From the NCBI GenBank assembly GCA_026706325.1, contig JAPOYZ010000247.1, positions 1 to 7,165 on the forward strand: 7,165 bases of DNA, in the 5' to 3' direction. The notes beneath the pieces were generated by a model. It was not told the origin of the DNA. It was given only the letters and a program-made list of their open reading frames with translations, and did no database searches. This DNA comes from Candidatus Aminicenantota bacterium. Lineage in GTDB: Bacteria; Acidobacteriota; UBA6911; RPQK01; JAJDTT01. Positions 1 through 6,922 of this stretch are shown here, one piece after another; the first letter of the stretch is position 1, and every line of letters starts with the position of its first letter. Made by a program: the position numbers and the translations under genes.

Positions 1-149
1 CAGGAATGTCGCCGTTCCCAGTCGGCGACAGGAATGTCGCCGCTCCGGGCGGTAGGAAAACCGCCCCTCCCAGTCGGCGGTAGGAAAACCGCCGCTCCGG
101 GCGACAGGAATGTCGCCGCTCCCAGTCGGCGGTTGGAAACCGCCGCTCC
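1..149. repeat. Block of six hairpin repeats after the DUF6807 gene
   Basis: Six units of about 23 bases lie head to tail: 1-18 (cut by the window edge), 24-46, 48-70, 76-98, 100-122 and 128-149. Each is an inverted repeat around the tetraloop GGAA followed by a CTCC tail. Two stem types are mixed: GGCGACA-GGAA-TGTCGCC (units 1, 2 and 5) and GGCGGT(A/T)-GGAA-(A)ACCGCC (units 3, 4 and 6). Linkers alternate strictly between 5 bases (CAGTC) and 1 base (G). The last base of the final unit also supplies the G of the TAG stop codon of the DUF6807 gene on the minus strand. There is no T-tract, so these are not classical intrinsic terminators. They resemble REP-like palindromes; no transposase is visible here. 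Confidence 0.9.
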
Positions 150-1105
150 TAGCGGTATTTGCGGAATTCTTCCTCGATCTGGGGACGGGTGAGGTGGCCG
201 GAGTGGATGAGGATGCGGTAGAGGAGGAGGGCCGATTCGCCGGGGGGCAGGGAGAAGTTCAGGGGCGGAGCGCCCTTTTCGAAATCGGCGCGGCCGAAGG
301 GGTTGGCGGCGAAGAGGCCGTAGGCGCGGGCGTGCCAGTAAGTGGGGTATTGGACGCTGCGGGGGTGGTTCAGGATGGCCAGGGTGAGGTCCTCGTCCTG
401 GACGGTTCCGCGCAGGGCCACCCAGGGCGACCTCTTGCCCCAGACGTTTTTCGCCAGCTCCAGGCCTTCGGCATTGAGGTAGCGGCCGGTGCGGTCCTCG
501 CGCAGGCTGGAGGCGACGCGGATGGCCAGCAGGCCTTCTTCGATGTCGCCGAAGGTGACCGGCTCGTCCTGGGCGGTCAGGGTGATTTTCAGGTCGAGAG
601 TCCGCCGGGCGGGCCCGGCTCGGATGGTCATTTGAGAATTCTGCTGGAGCAGGACTTGGCCGGTGGGGGCGATCCAGTCGGCGGTGGTCCCCAGGATGCC
701 CTTTTCTCCGTCCTCCAGGCGGGTGAAGCCTTTGTGGCGGATCCGTCCGCTGCCGGGCCGGTCTCGCGTGGGGGGGAACTTGGACCAGAAGTCAACGCCG
801 TTGACGTTGCGGTAGGTGAGGAAGACGCCTTCGTGCTGCCAGTGGTCGGTCTGCTCGCCGGGGACGCCGAACTCCATGGGGAATGCCCGGGTGATCCGGT
901 GGCCCCGAGGGCTGCGCAGGGGATGGAGGATGGGTTTGTGCAGGCCGATGCCGTAGTGGTAGGAGGCGAAGAGGGCCTCGCCGGCGTAGATGTCCACCCG
1001 CGCCGCGTCGGTCTTGACGAGGCGGACCCGGTGAGGAGACGCGGCTGAGGCGGGGGACGGAACGAGCCAGACCAGCAGCAGCGCGGCAGTCGCAACGCGC
1101 CTCAT
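149..1105 (-). CDS. Exported DUF6807 ("PmoA family") protein
   Basis: This is a 318-residue protein of the DUF6807 family. Databases have labelled the family "methane oxygenase PmoA", but it is not the membrane subunit of particulate methane monooxygenase. The biochemical role is not established to my knowledge. A signal peptide is clear: MRRVATAALL followed by a hydrophobic stretch, with likely cleavage after the Ala-Ser-Ala near residue 21. Family-like motifs are KPILHPLRSP (58-67), DHWQHEGV (87-94) with NGVDFW (102-107), WGKRSPWVALRG (222-233) and HPRSVQYPTYWHARAYGLF (247-265), followed by NPFG (268-271). The conserved His and Asp residues suggest a carbohydrate-type beta-sandwich (inference). 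The ATG is preceded by GAAGGG at 1113-1118 and lies one base after the secretin stop, so it is probably co-transcribed and translationally coupled. Its stop runs straight into a hairpin repeat. Confidence 0.85.
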   Translation of the reverse strand: MRRVATAALLLVWLVPSPASAASPHRVRLVKTDAARVDIYAGEALFASYHYGIGLHKPILHPLRSPRGHRITRAFPMEFGVPGEQTDHWQHEGVFLTYRNVNGVDFWSKFPPTRDRPGSGRIRHKGFTRLEDGEKGILGTTADWIAPTGQVLLQQNSQMTIRAGPARRTLDLKITLTAQDEPVTFGDIEEGLLAIRVASSLREDRTGRYLNAEGLELAKNVWGKRSPWVALRGTVQDEDLTLAILNHPRSVQYPTYWHARAYGLFAANPFGRADFEKGAPPLNFSLPPGESALLLYRILIHSGHLTRPQIEEEFRKYR

Positions 1106-1106
1106 T

Positions 1107-3902
1107 TCAATGCCCTTCTTCGGTTTTCCGCCTCTGGATCAAGTCGCGGTGTTCCTGGTCCTTCCGGTTGATGGTGTGGTAGGCGTTGCGGAGGGCCCGC
1201 TTGAAGTCCAGCGTCAGCTCCACGGCCGTGGGCAGGCCGTGAATGACGTGGGGGGTGATGAAGACGACCAGCTCGGAGCGGCGCTTGCTCTTGGTGGTCC
1301 GTCCGAAGAGGGCCCCCACCACGGGGATGTCTCCCAACACGGGGATCCGGTTGCGGCCGAGGTCGGTGATGTCGCTGATGATGCCCGCGATGGCCACCGT
1401 CTCGCCGTCCCGGACGATCAGGGAGGTCTCCACGTAGTTCTGGCTGATGGTGGGGGTGAGAGACGAACCTGCAGCCTGGCTGACCTCGATGGCCAGGTCC
1501 ATGGTCACGATGCCGCTGGCGCTGGTGCGGGGCATGATCAGGACGGAGGTGCCGGTGGGACGATAGTTGATGCTGTTGGCAAAGGCGCTGGCGACGCCCG
1601 AGGTGATGGGGTCGCCGTAAGAGGCGGTGGTGACCGGGACCTCGGCCCCCACATTGATTCGAGCCTGCATTCCGTCCACCGCCAGCAGCGTGGGAGCCTC
1701 CAGGATCTCCACGTTGGTCCGGGAGCGCAGGGCGGTGATGGCCGCCTCCAACTCCCGCTGCGCTCCGATGAAGGCCTTGGTCACCACGGACAAGGCGCCG
1801 CCTCCCCCGCCCCCTTCAGAGGCTCCCGTGATGCTGCCTGTGGTGGGCGGTCCCGTGGCGTCGGCCTGCCGGCCCCGGAGGAAGGCGGCCACGCCGAAGC
1901 TGAGGTCGTCCCGCAGCTCCACCGAGTAGATCCTGGCCTCCATGAACACCTGGCGCGGCAGCTTGTCCAGTTGGCGAATCGTTTCCAGCAGAAAACGGTA
2001 ATCCGCTTCGGTGGACTGGATGATCAGGGAGTTGCTGAAATCGTTGACGACGATGCGGATGTCTCCTGCACTCACCACCCGGATACCGGACGGGCGGCTG
2101 AGGGAACGCCCGAACAGGGAGGGCCCCATGCCCCTGCCACCACCATAGCCGCCCATCCCGCCGTAGCCGCCATAGCCGCCGCCGTAGCCACCGTACCCGC
2201 CGCCGTAGCCGCCGTAGCCACCGCCGTAACCCCCGTAACCGCCTCCATACCCGCCATAGCCACCGCCATAGCCGCCCATCCCGCCGTAGCCGCCTCCATA
2301 CCCGCCATAGCCGCCGTAGCCGCCTCCATACCCGCCATAGCCACCGCCGTAGCCACCGAAGCCCCGCTGCTGGCGGAGGAAGCCGGGATCCTGGGTCGGA
2401 GTCCGCCGGATCTGATCGTCCGCCTGCGGGTCCGTGGGATCGGTCCCGCCCGTGGGCAGGCCCATGCCCTGGTAGTAGAGCTGGCCCAGGACGTCGGCGA
2501 TGTAGGCGGCGGTGTTGTTCTCGACCTCGTAGACGTAGGTCTTGAGATTGGTGTTGGTGGAAGGAGTGTCCAACTTGGCCACCCAGGTCTTGACCTCCTG
2601 CAGGACCGCAGGCGCGTGCGTGACCACCAGGATGCTGTTGAGCCGCTCGATGGCGACGATGCGCACACCGCCGCCCTTCTCACTGGGAGAGAAGACCGCA
2701 CTCAGGTCTGTGGCTACGTCCACGGCGTGATTGTGCCGTATGGTGATCAAATCGACGGTGTTGATGGAGAAATACTCGGTGTCCAGCATCCGGATCAGGT
2801 TCAGCGCCTGTTGGATGTTCCGGCGGTAGTCGGTGATCAGGAGAATGTTGACCGAGACCAGGTTGACCACGGTGGCCCCCTCGGAGACGAAGGGTTTTAC
2901 GATCTCGATCATGTCTTCGGAGGGCAGGTAGTGGAGGGGGATGACATAGGTGATGATGCCCTCTTCGTCCTCCAGCCGGAGGGCCTCCTCCGACTCCGCC
3001 GGTGTCAGTACGATGGGGCCGGGAGCGGCCTGCGAGGCCGCCGCCCGCTCCGCTGCGGCAGACCCTTCCTCTTGAGAAAGCACGGGCGTGGCGGGCGTTG
3101 CCGTCTCTCCGGGGAGAGCCACTCCCGCGGCGGGAGCAGTTCCCCCCGGAGACACCACCCTCACGGCGCCTTCCGAGGGACCGGATTCGGGGGATTCCCG
3201 CCCGGGAGGCGCGGTCTCGGGTTCCTCCTCCCGGGCGTCTGTTTTCTCCTGGAGCGGAGCGGGGACGGCCGGGCTCGCGCCGGAAGAAGACGGCCGGCCC
3301 AGAATCTTGTGCGGCACACGCGGACTCTTGCCGATGGGCAGGACGACGTAGATTCCCTCCTGCTTGACGATGGCCTGACCGGACAGCTTGAGCACCTGCT
3401 CCAGGACCCGGAAGAGGGTCTTCTTGGGGATGTCGTCCATGGTGAACAGGCTGACCGTTCCGGAAACGGCCGGGTCGATGACGTAGGAGTAGCCCAACTC
3501 GGTCATGACGGCGTTCACCACCCGGTCGATGGGCATGTCGGTGAAAGCCAGCTTCACTCCTCCATTCCCGTTGCCGGAGCGCTTTGCCCGGTTCCCGGCC
3601 GAGGTCGCGGTCCGCGGCTCATCGCGAGAGGATCCCGCCGCGGCGGCGGCCCCGGAGCCGCCCGAAGCCCCCCGTCCCGCTGTTCCGTACACCTTCTGAA
3701 GCGCCTGCCGGCGCTTTTGGAGCGCGTCCCGCGCCCCGGACGTCGAGCCGGACGCCGGAGGAGCGCCGTCATCGACGATCAACGGCTCCTGACCCGTCTG
3801 CCGGGTGGTCCCGGAACGCTGAGCGAAGCCGACGCGCTGTGCAGCGACGAAGAGTTCGCTCCCGCTGAAAAGAATTACAACCACTGCGATCAACACACGC
3901 AT
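1107..3902 (-). CDS. Secretin, type II secretion GspD / type IV pilus PilQ family
   Basis: A 931-residue outer-membrane secretin that forms the multimeric exit channel. Residues 1-21 are a signal peptide with no lipobox. The N0/STN-like domain is about 116-190 (VKLAFTDMPIDRVV onward). A Pro/Glu/Ser/Ala-rich linker of about 120 residues follows (191-313). The N1 domain is about 316-375, N2 about 380-446, and N3 starts near 454 and resumes at about 613-646. N3 is split by a loop carrying an 80-residue Gly/Tyr array (514-593). The secretin barrel domain is about 648-886, with the signature VRDGETVAIAGII (830-842), RIPVLGDIPVVGALFG (852-867) and ELVVFITPHVI (876-886). A charged tail of about 45 residues ends the protein. 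A hexaglycine run is at 697-702. The ATG at 3902 is supported by AAGAGG at 3911-3916, 8 bases upstream. The gene lies downstream of the GspC-like gene across a repeat-filled gap. GspD is preferred over PilQ because the neighbours look GspM- and GspC-like and no AMIN domain is seen. Confidence 0.95.
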   Translation of the reverse strand: MRVLIAVVVILFSGSELFVAAQRVGFAQRSGTTRQTGQEPLIVDDGAPPASGSTSGARDALQKRRQALQKVYGTAGRGASGGSGAAAAAGSSRDEPRTATSAGNRAKRSGNGNGGVKLAFTDMPIDRVVNAVMTELGYSYVIDPAVSGTVSLFTMDDIPKKTLFRVLEQVLKLSGQAIVKQEGIYVVLPIGKSPRVPHKILGRPSSSGASPAVPAPLQEKTDAREEEPETAPPGRESPESGPSEGAVRVVSPGGTAPAAGVALPGETATPATPVLSQEEGSAAAERAAASQAAPGPIVLTPAESEEALRLEDEEGIITYVIPLHYLPSEDMIEIVKPFVSEGATVVNLVSVNILLITDYRRNIQQALNLIRMLDTEYFSINTVDLITIRHNHAVDVATDLSAVFSPSEKGGGVRIVAIERLNSILVVTHAPAVLQEVKTWVAKLDTPSTNTNLKTYVYEVENNTAAYIADVLGQLYYQGMGLPTGGTDPTDPQADDQIRRTPTQDPGFLRQQRGFGGYGGGYGGYGGGYGGYGGYGGGYGGMGGYGGGYGGYGGGYGGYGGGYGGYGGGYGGYGGGYGGYGGMGGYGGGRGMGPSLFGRSLSRPSGIRVVSAGDIRIVVNDFSNSLIIQSTEADYRFLLETIRQLDKLPRQVFMEARIYSVELRDDLSFGVAAFLRGRQADATGPPTTGSITGASEGGGGGGALSVVTKAFIGAQRELEAAITALRSRTNVEILEAPTLLAVDGMQARINVGAEVPVTTASYGDPITSGVASAFANSINYRPTGTSVLIMPRTSASGIVTMDLAIEVSQAAGSSLTPTISQNYVETSLIVRDGETVAIAGIISDITDLGRNRIPVLGDIPVVGALFGRTTKSKRRSELVVFITPHVIHGLPTAVELTLDFKRALRNAYHTINRKDQEHRDLIQRRKTEEGH
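2124..2363 (-). repeat. In-frame Gly/Tyr tandem array inside the secretin gene
   Basis: This tract encodes residues 514-593, made almost only of Gly and Tyr, with 19 Tyr, one Phe at the start and Met at two internal positions and near the end. The basic unit is GGYGGGY (7 residues, 21 bases), repeated with occasional 3-residue slips (GGY, GGM). All changes keep the frame. Synonymous variation is present (GGC/GGT/GGA, TAC/TAT), but long nearly identical stretches recur. For example, the segment coding GGYGGMGGYG occurs at about 2144 and again 123 bases away at about 2267. The tract sits in the middle of N3, a place where secretins carry a lumen-facing loop. Copy number may vary between strains or be misassembled. 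Confidence 0.92.
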
Positions 3903-4084
3903 TATTTGAACCTCTTTTGAGTCATCATTGGGTCACGAGTAAATTTCGAAATCATGGCGTTCGGAGGGAGGGGCGGTTTCCAATCGCCCGTTTCGCTCCG
4001 GCTGCAAGAGTCGGCGGTAAGAAAACCGCCGCTCCTTTCCGGCGGTTGGAAAACCGCCGCTCCGCGGGAAATTGCCGGTCCTCC
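3903..4084. repeat. Intergenic repeat block between GspC-like and secretin genes
   Basis: The 182-base gap holds two clear hairpin units in the same orientation as the other blocks, 4013-4035 (GGCGGT-AAGAAA-ACCGCC) and 4041-4063 (GGCGGTT-GGAA-AACCGCC), separated by 5 bases. A decayed unit at 4064-4084 keeps GGAAA and the CTCC tail and abuts the TGA stop of the GspC-like gene. A unit in the opposite orientation is at 3971-3989. Nearest the secretin start, 3903-3960 is relatively AT-rich and free of repeats. It provides the Shine-Dalgarno site and could hold a promoter, but I see no convincing -35/-10 pair. Confidence 0.8.
3971..3989 (-). repeat. Single inverted-orientation hairpin unit
   Basis: The sequence GGGCGGTT-TCC-AATCGCCC is a stem-loop with one G-T wobble. 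Read on the minus strand its loop region is TTGGAAA, so it is a member of the same repeat family lying opposite to its two neighbours at 4013-4063. Upstream of it the plus strand reads GGAGGGAG, matching the CTCC tail in inverted form. A pair of opposed units such as this one and 4013-4035 would be a REPIN-like arrangement. Confidence 0.6.
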
Positions 4085-4882
4085 TCATCTCCGGGTCGCG
4101 GCGCTGCCATAGACGGGACGCCTGGCGGTACCGGTGCGCCCGCGGGCGGCGCCCTGGCGGCCCGTGAGGGTCGTTCGGCCCCGGGCGGCGGCTCCGGCGT
4201 TCCGGACCCGTTGTTGGCCGGCGGCGGGACTCACGGCCGCACGCACCGCCTCTTCGGCGGGCGGGACCGATGCGGCCACCGTCTCCACCGCGGCCCGGGT
4301 GGAGCCGACGGTCACGATGTTGACCGCGCCGGCGCCGGCCTGCTTGCCCGCCGACTTCTTGGGCTGCTTGCCCTTCCTGGAGTCCATGATGTCGATGAGC
4401 TCGGTGTGATGGTTCCATACCAGCGTGACCGTGGTCGGCGTGATCTCGCCCACCCGGTACCCCTGCACCATGTCTCCCAGCATCACCGTCCGGGACTCGC
4501 CCTGGTTCTTCTTTCCCGCGAAAACGGTCAGAAACGCCCTCTGCTCGCCGCGGATGGTGGAGACGCCGTGCAGCGTCGGCTTGATGGGCAGTGGAGGGGG
4601 CTTCTGGGTGGCCAGCTCCTCCGCGCCGGTCACCTCTTCCTCCGGCCGGCGTTCGGGGTTGAAGAGGTTCCGCTCGTGGACCTCCAGGTAGTGGTTGAAG
4701 GGCCGCGCCGATTCCTGCCGGAAGGACGCTTCCTCCGGCTGCTCGGGACTCCGGTTGATCCGCTGATAGACTTCCTGACGGGTGGACTCCTGGAATTGGC
4801 GCCAGTTCGAGATCAGGCGCTGTCCCAGCAGGCCGACACCCGCCACCAGCAACAGATTGAGCAAAACGATTCCCTGCCTCAT
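4085..4882 (-). CDS. GspC/PilP-like periplasm-spanning protein with basic C-tail
   Basis: A 265-residue bitopic protein. A single N-terminal membrane anchor is at about 4-20 (IVLLNLLLVAGVGLLG). A polar segment contains HERNLFNPERRP (69-80), which resembles the RNLF motif seen ahead of the GspC homology region. A proline-rich hinge (PPPLPIKP, 95-102) leads to a beta-rich HR/PilP-like domain at about 102-167, with LHGVSTIRGEQRAFL, the LGDMVQGYRVGEI turn and VTLVWNHHTELIDI. This domain normally docks on secretin N0 in the periplasm. The last roughly 98 residues are Ala/Gly/Arg-rich, strongly basic and probably disordered, with repeated RGR; no PDZ domain is visible. The ATG overlaps the previous stop (ATGA) and is served by AGGAG at 4889-4893. 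The context between GspM-like and secretin genes supports the call; PilP is the alternative name. Confidence 0.78.
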   Translation of the reverse strand: MRQGIVLLNLLLVAGVGLLGQRLISNWRQFQESTRQEVYQRINRSPEQPEEASFRQESARPFNHYLEVHERNLFNPERRPEEEVTGAEELATQKPPPLPIKPTLHGVSTIRGEQRAFLTVFAGKKNQGESRTVMLGDMVQGYRVGEITPTTVTLVWNHHTELIDIMDSRKGKQPKKSAGKQAGAGAVNIVTVGSTRAAVETVAASVPPAEEAVRAAVSPAAGQQRVRNAGAAARGRTTLTGRQGAARGRTGTARRPVYGSAATRR

Positions 4883-5469
4883 GTTCCGCTCCTGGTAGAG
4901 ATGCCCGGCGCGGGAGAAAGTTGAATCAGCCCCGAAACGTGCATGCTGGGGTTGAGGCGGCGCTTGCCTCTGACCCTTGCGACCCGGAGCTCCAGGTTCT
5001 CGACCTTGAGGAACTTGGGGTAGGTCGAAACGGCGTGGACGAACTCCAACACCTGCCGCAGGTCGGCCCGGAGATTCACTCTCAGCGTGATCTTGGCGTA
5101 TCGGTCGTCCAGGACCCGCTCCTGGACCCGGCTGCTCCGGGCGATGGTGATTCCCAGCCGGGACGCCAGATCCCGCACCGCCAGCTCGACCTTGGTGGTG
5201 GCGTCGCTGGAATTCTCGGCGTCGATGAAGCGATTCTCGTACTGCTGGACCCGCCGCTCCAGCTCGTCGCCCCGGGACCGGTAGTAGTCCCGCTGGGAGA
5301 GGAGCTGCCTTGAACGCTGCAGCAGCTTGGCCTTGGTCTCCAGTTCGGCCGGGATGGAGGCCCGGGCCTCATTGAAGGGTTCCACCGCAAAGAAGTAGAC
5401 CAGCACGACCGCTGCCGTCAGCCCCCCTCCCTGCAGAATGCGACGTTCTCTGAGTGTCAGCTTCCTCAT
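4879..5469 (-). CDS. gspM: GspM/PilO-family assembly platform protein
   Basis: A 196-residue inner-membrane protein of the secretion/pilus assembly platform. It begins with a short cytoplasmic peptide, LTLRERRIL (4-12), that closely matches the L-x-x-RERR-x-L start typical of GspM. A membrane segment follows at about 16-29 and ends in VEP. Residues 33-85 form a charged coiled-coil-like helix (KAKLLQRSRQLLSQRD and onward). The remainder (about 90-187) fits a ferredoxin-like periplasmic domain with alternating strands such as KITLRVNLRADLRQVLEFV and KVENLELRVARV. It would pair with the PilN part of the neighbouring upstream product. The ATG is preceded by AAGGGA (5473-5478) and lies 9 bases after the stop of the PilM-PilN gene; its own stop overlaps the next start. 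PilO is the alternative name, as the two families share a fold and length. Confidence 0.82.
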   Translation of the reverse strand: MRKLTLRERRILQGGGLTAAVVLVYFFAVEPFNEARASIPAELETKAKLLQRSRQLLSQRDYYRSRGDELERRVQQYENRFIDAENSSDATTKVELAVRDLASRLGITIARSSRVQERVLDDRYAKITLRVNLRADLRQVLEFVHAVSTYPKFLKVENLELRVARVRGKRRLNPSMHVSGLIQLSPAPGISTRSGT

Positions 5470-5478
5470 GGTTCCCTT

Positions 5479-6879
5479 TCACTTGGACGTGGCGTCGAAG
5501 GTGAACTTCTCCCGATTCCCCATCCCCCTGGCGGGCGCGATGTTCCGGGGCTCGACGGTGTCCAGCGACTCGGTGGTGGTGAGGTTGGACAGGAGCCCGG
5601 ACGCCGACGACGCGTAGCCCACCATGGTGACCTGTTCCCCTCGTATCGAAAGCTGGTCCAGGAACGCATCGTCGGGGGTCTTCTCCGTCATTTCGCGCAG
5701 GATGCCCAGGACCTTCTCCCGGCCCTGCATCAACTCCTGCAACTCGGCCAGCCGGAGTTCGGCCCGGCGGGTCCTCTCCCGCAGTTCCATGACCTCCTGG
5801 ACCCTGGGTTGGAGGGCGTTGAGTTCCACCTGGATCTGGTGGGTCAGATCGGACTGCTGGAAATAGTCCCTGCCCAGCAGGGCCACGGACATCACCGCCA
5901 GGAGCCCGGCCAGCAGCGCCGTCGGCACCATGCTGGACCGTTCCAGCACCAGGCGCTTCTCCTCCGGAATCAGGTTGTACCGGGCGGGCCCAGACCGGGT
6001 CAGGCCTGAAATGGCCAGGCCGGCGGCCGGCAGGAAGGGCTCCACCCTCTCCGCCCTGAGGTTCTCCGGGGCCAAATGAAGGTGCGTGCGGAGCAGCTCG
6101 CAATCCTCGAAGCGGGCCCGGAACTCGCCCAGGAGGGAGCGGGCCAGAGAGCCGCTCAGGTAGATCTTGCGAAGCTCGCCGCCCAACGGACTGACTTGGG
6201 AGAGAAAGGCGTCCACGTGGCGCAGGATCGACGGCAGAGTCAGCGCTTCCCCTTCCCCCAGCCCCACCTTCTGGGAGAAATACTTGCTGGAGCCGGAGAC
6301 CAGCACCATCTCGATGGAACCGGGGTTCAAGGCCAGGGCAAGGCAAGGCTGCTCCGCGGGCAGTCCGTCGGCGTGAGCCAGCAGAACCTGGTGGTAGGCG
6401 ATGCTGGACAGGCGGATGGCAACGGGGTACAGGTCGGCGGGCTGGAGGATCTCCAGATACCGGTCCAGCGTGGCCCGCGGCAGCATGGTGATCTGGATCA
6501 GCAGCTTGCCTGTGACCTCATCCTTCTCCAGCACCTGGTATTCGTAGTAGGACCCGTTCTCCTCGGTGGGTTCCAGGCGCTCCACTTGAAACTGGACCAT
6601 CTGATCCAGGTTCTCTTCCACCTCCAGCGGAAGTTCCAGCCACCGGACGACGGCCTCGTCACGGGGAACTCCCAGGACGATCCGGTCCTTGAGCGTGCCG
6701 TAGGACCGGACGGACTGGCGGATCCGCTCCCGGAGTTGGTTCGGAGGCAGAGTCCGGAAGTCATTGATGACGGCGTGGTCCTGGAGCTCGAAATGGCGGA
6801 AACCCTTTCGGACGACGGCCAGGACCAGGTCCGGGCCGTGGACTTCGATGCCGAGGGCGGTGCCCAAGCTGAATCTCAT
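5479..6879 (-). CDS. PilM-PilN fusion protein (GspL-like)
   Basis: This 466-residue protein joins two usually separate pilus proteins, or equivalently has GspL architecture. Residues 1-293 look like the cytoplasmic actin-like PilM fold (IVLGVPRDEAVVRWLELP at 67-84, YPVAIRLSSIAY at 151-162, KIYLSGS at 238-244). The first strand-turn (LGIEVHGPDLVLAVV, 9-23) lacks the usual DIGSSSVK-type phosphate loop, so nucleotide binding is doubtful. Residues 301-309 (YNLIPEEKR) match the PilN cytoplasmic motif NLLPxxxR that normally inserts into PilM. A membrane helix at about 318-336 is followed by a coiled coil (about 340-390) and a PilN-like ferredoxin domain (391-466; TPDDAFLDQLSIRGEQVTMVG is its core). 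The ATG is supported by GAGGTGA at 6889-6895, 9 bases away. It heads the visible operon and would couple a cytoplasmic ATPase to the periplasmic platform. Confidence 0.87.
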   Translation of the reverse strand: MRFSLGTALGIEVHGPDLVLAVVRKGFRHFELQDHAVINDFRTLPPNQLRERIRQSVRSYGTLKDRIVLGVPRDEAVVRWLELPLEVEENLDQMVQFQVERLEPTEENGSYYEYQVLEKDEVTGKLLIQITMLPRATLDRYLEILQPADLYPVAIRLSSIAYHQVLLAHADGLPAEQPCLALALNPGSIEMVLVSGSSKYFSQKVGLGEGEALTLPSILRHVDAFLSQVSPLGGELRKIYLSGSLARSLLGEFRARFEDCELLRTHLHLAPENLRAERVEPFLPAAGLAISGLTRSGPARYNLIPEEKRLVLERSSMVPTALLAGLLAVMSVALLGRDYFQQSDLTHQIQVELNALQPRVQEVMELRERTRRAELRLAELQELMQGREKVLGILREMTEKTPDDAFLDQLSIRGEQVTMVGYASSASGLLSNLTTTESLDTVEPRNIAPARGMGNREKFTFDATSK

Positions 6880-6897
6880 GGTGCTATTTCACCTCGT

Positions 6898-6920
6898 GGG
6901 GGAGAGGGGGTGGGGTTGGG
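6898..6920 (+). other. G-quadruplex-type motif upstream of the PilM-PilN gene
   Basis: The plus strand has four G runs of 5, 5, 4 and 3 bases separated by loops AGA, T and TT. This satisfies the usual pattern for an intramolecular G-quadruplex. The G-rich strand is the template strand for the operon, and the motif ends 19 bases before the start codon and 3 bases before the Shine-Dalgarno segment. The transcript leader would be C-rich instead. Formation in the cell is not shown. Confidence 0.5.
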
Positions 6921-6922
6921 TC

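Noticed and set aside
1..149. CRISPR array
   Set aside because: Repeat units are palindromic, separated by 1-5 bases with no unique spacers, vary in sequence and have no cas genes nearby.
110..1048. A 312-codon plus-strand frame opposite the DUF6807 gene
   Set aside because: It starts inside a hairpin repeat and its translation has no recognisable motif; the minus strand encodes a signal peptide and family motifs.
149..1105. Particulate methane monooxygenase subunit A
   Set aside because: The family label "PmoA" is misleading: the protein is soluble after signal-peptide removal, with no multiple membrane helices as in the monooxygenase subunit.
1110..3920. A 936-codon open frame on the plus strand opposite the secretin gene
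   Set aside because: It mirrors the secretin codon by codon, has low-complexity Asp/Gly/His/Ala-rich translation and no family motifs. In high-GC genes the antisense frame is often free of stops. The minus-strand product has full secretin signatures.
3903..3960. Promoter for the secretin gene
   Set aside because: The stretch is AT-richer than its surroundings, but I could not find a -35/-10 pair with acceptable match and spacing, so only the Shine-Dalgarno site is claimed.
3917..4924. A 335-codon plus-strand frame across the GspC-like gene and the repeat gap
   Set aside because: It runs through intergenic repeats into the antisense of a gene with membrane anchor, HR-like domain and ATGA coupling, and shows no motif of its own.
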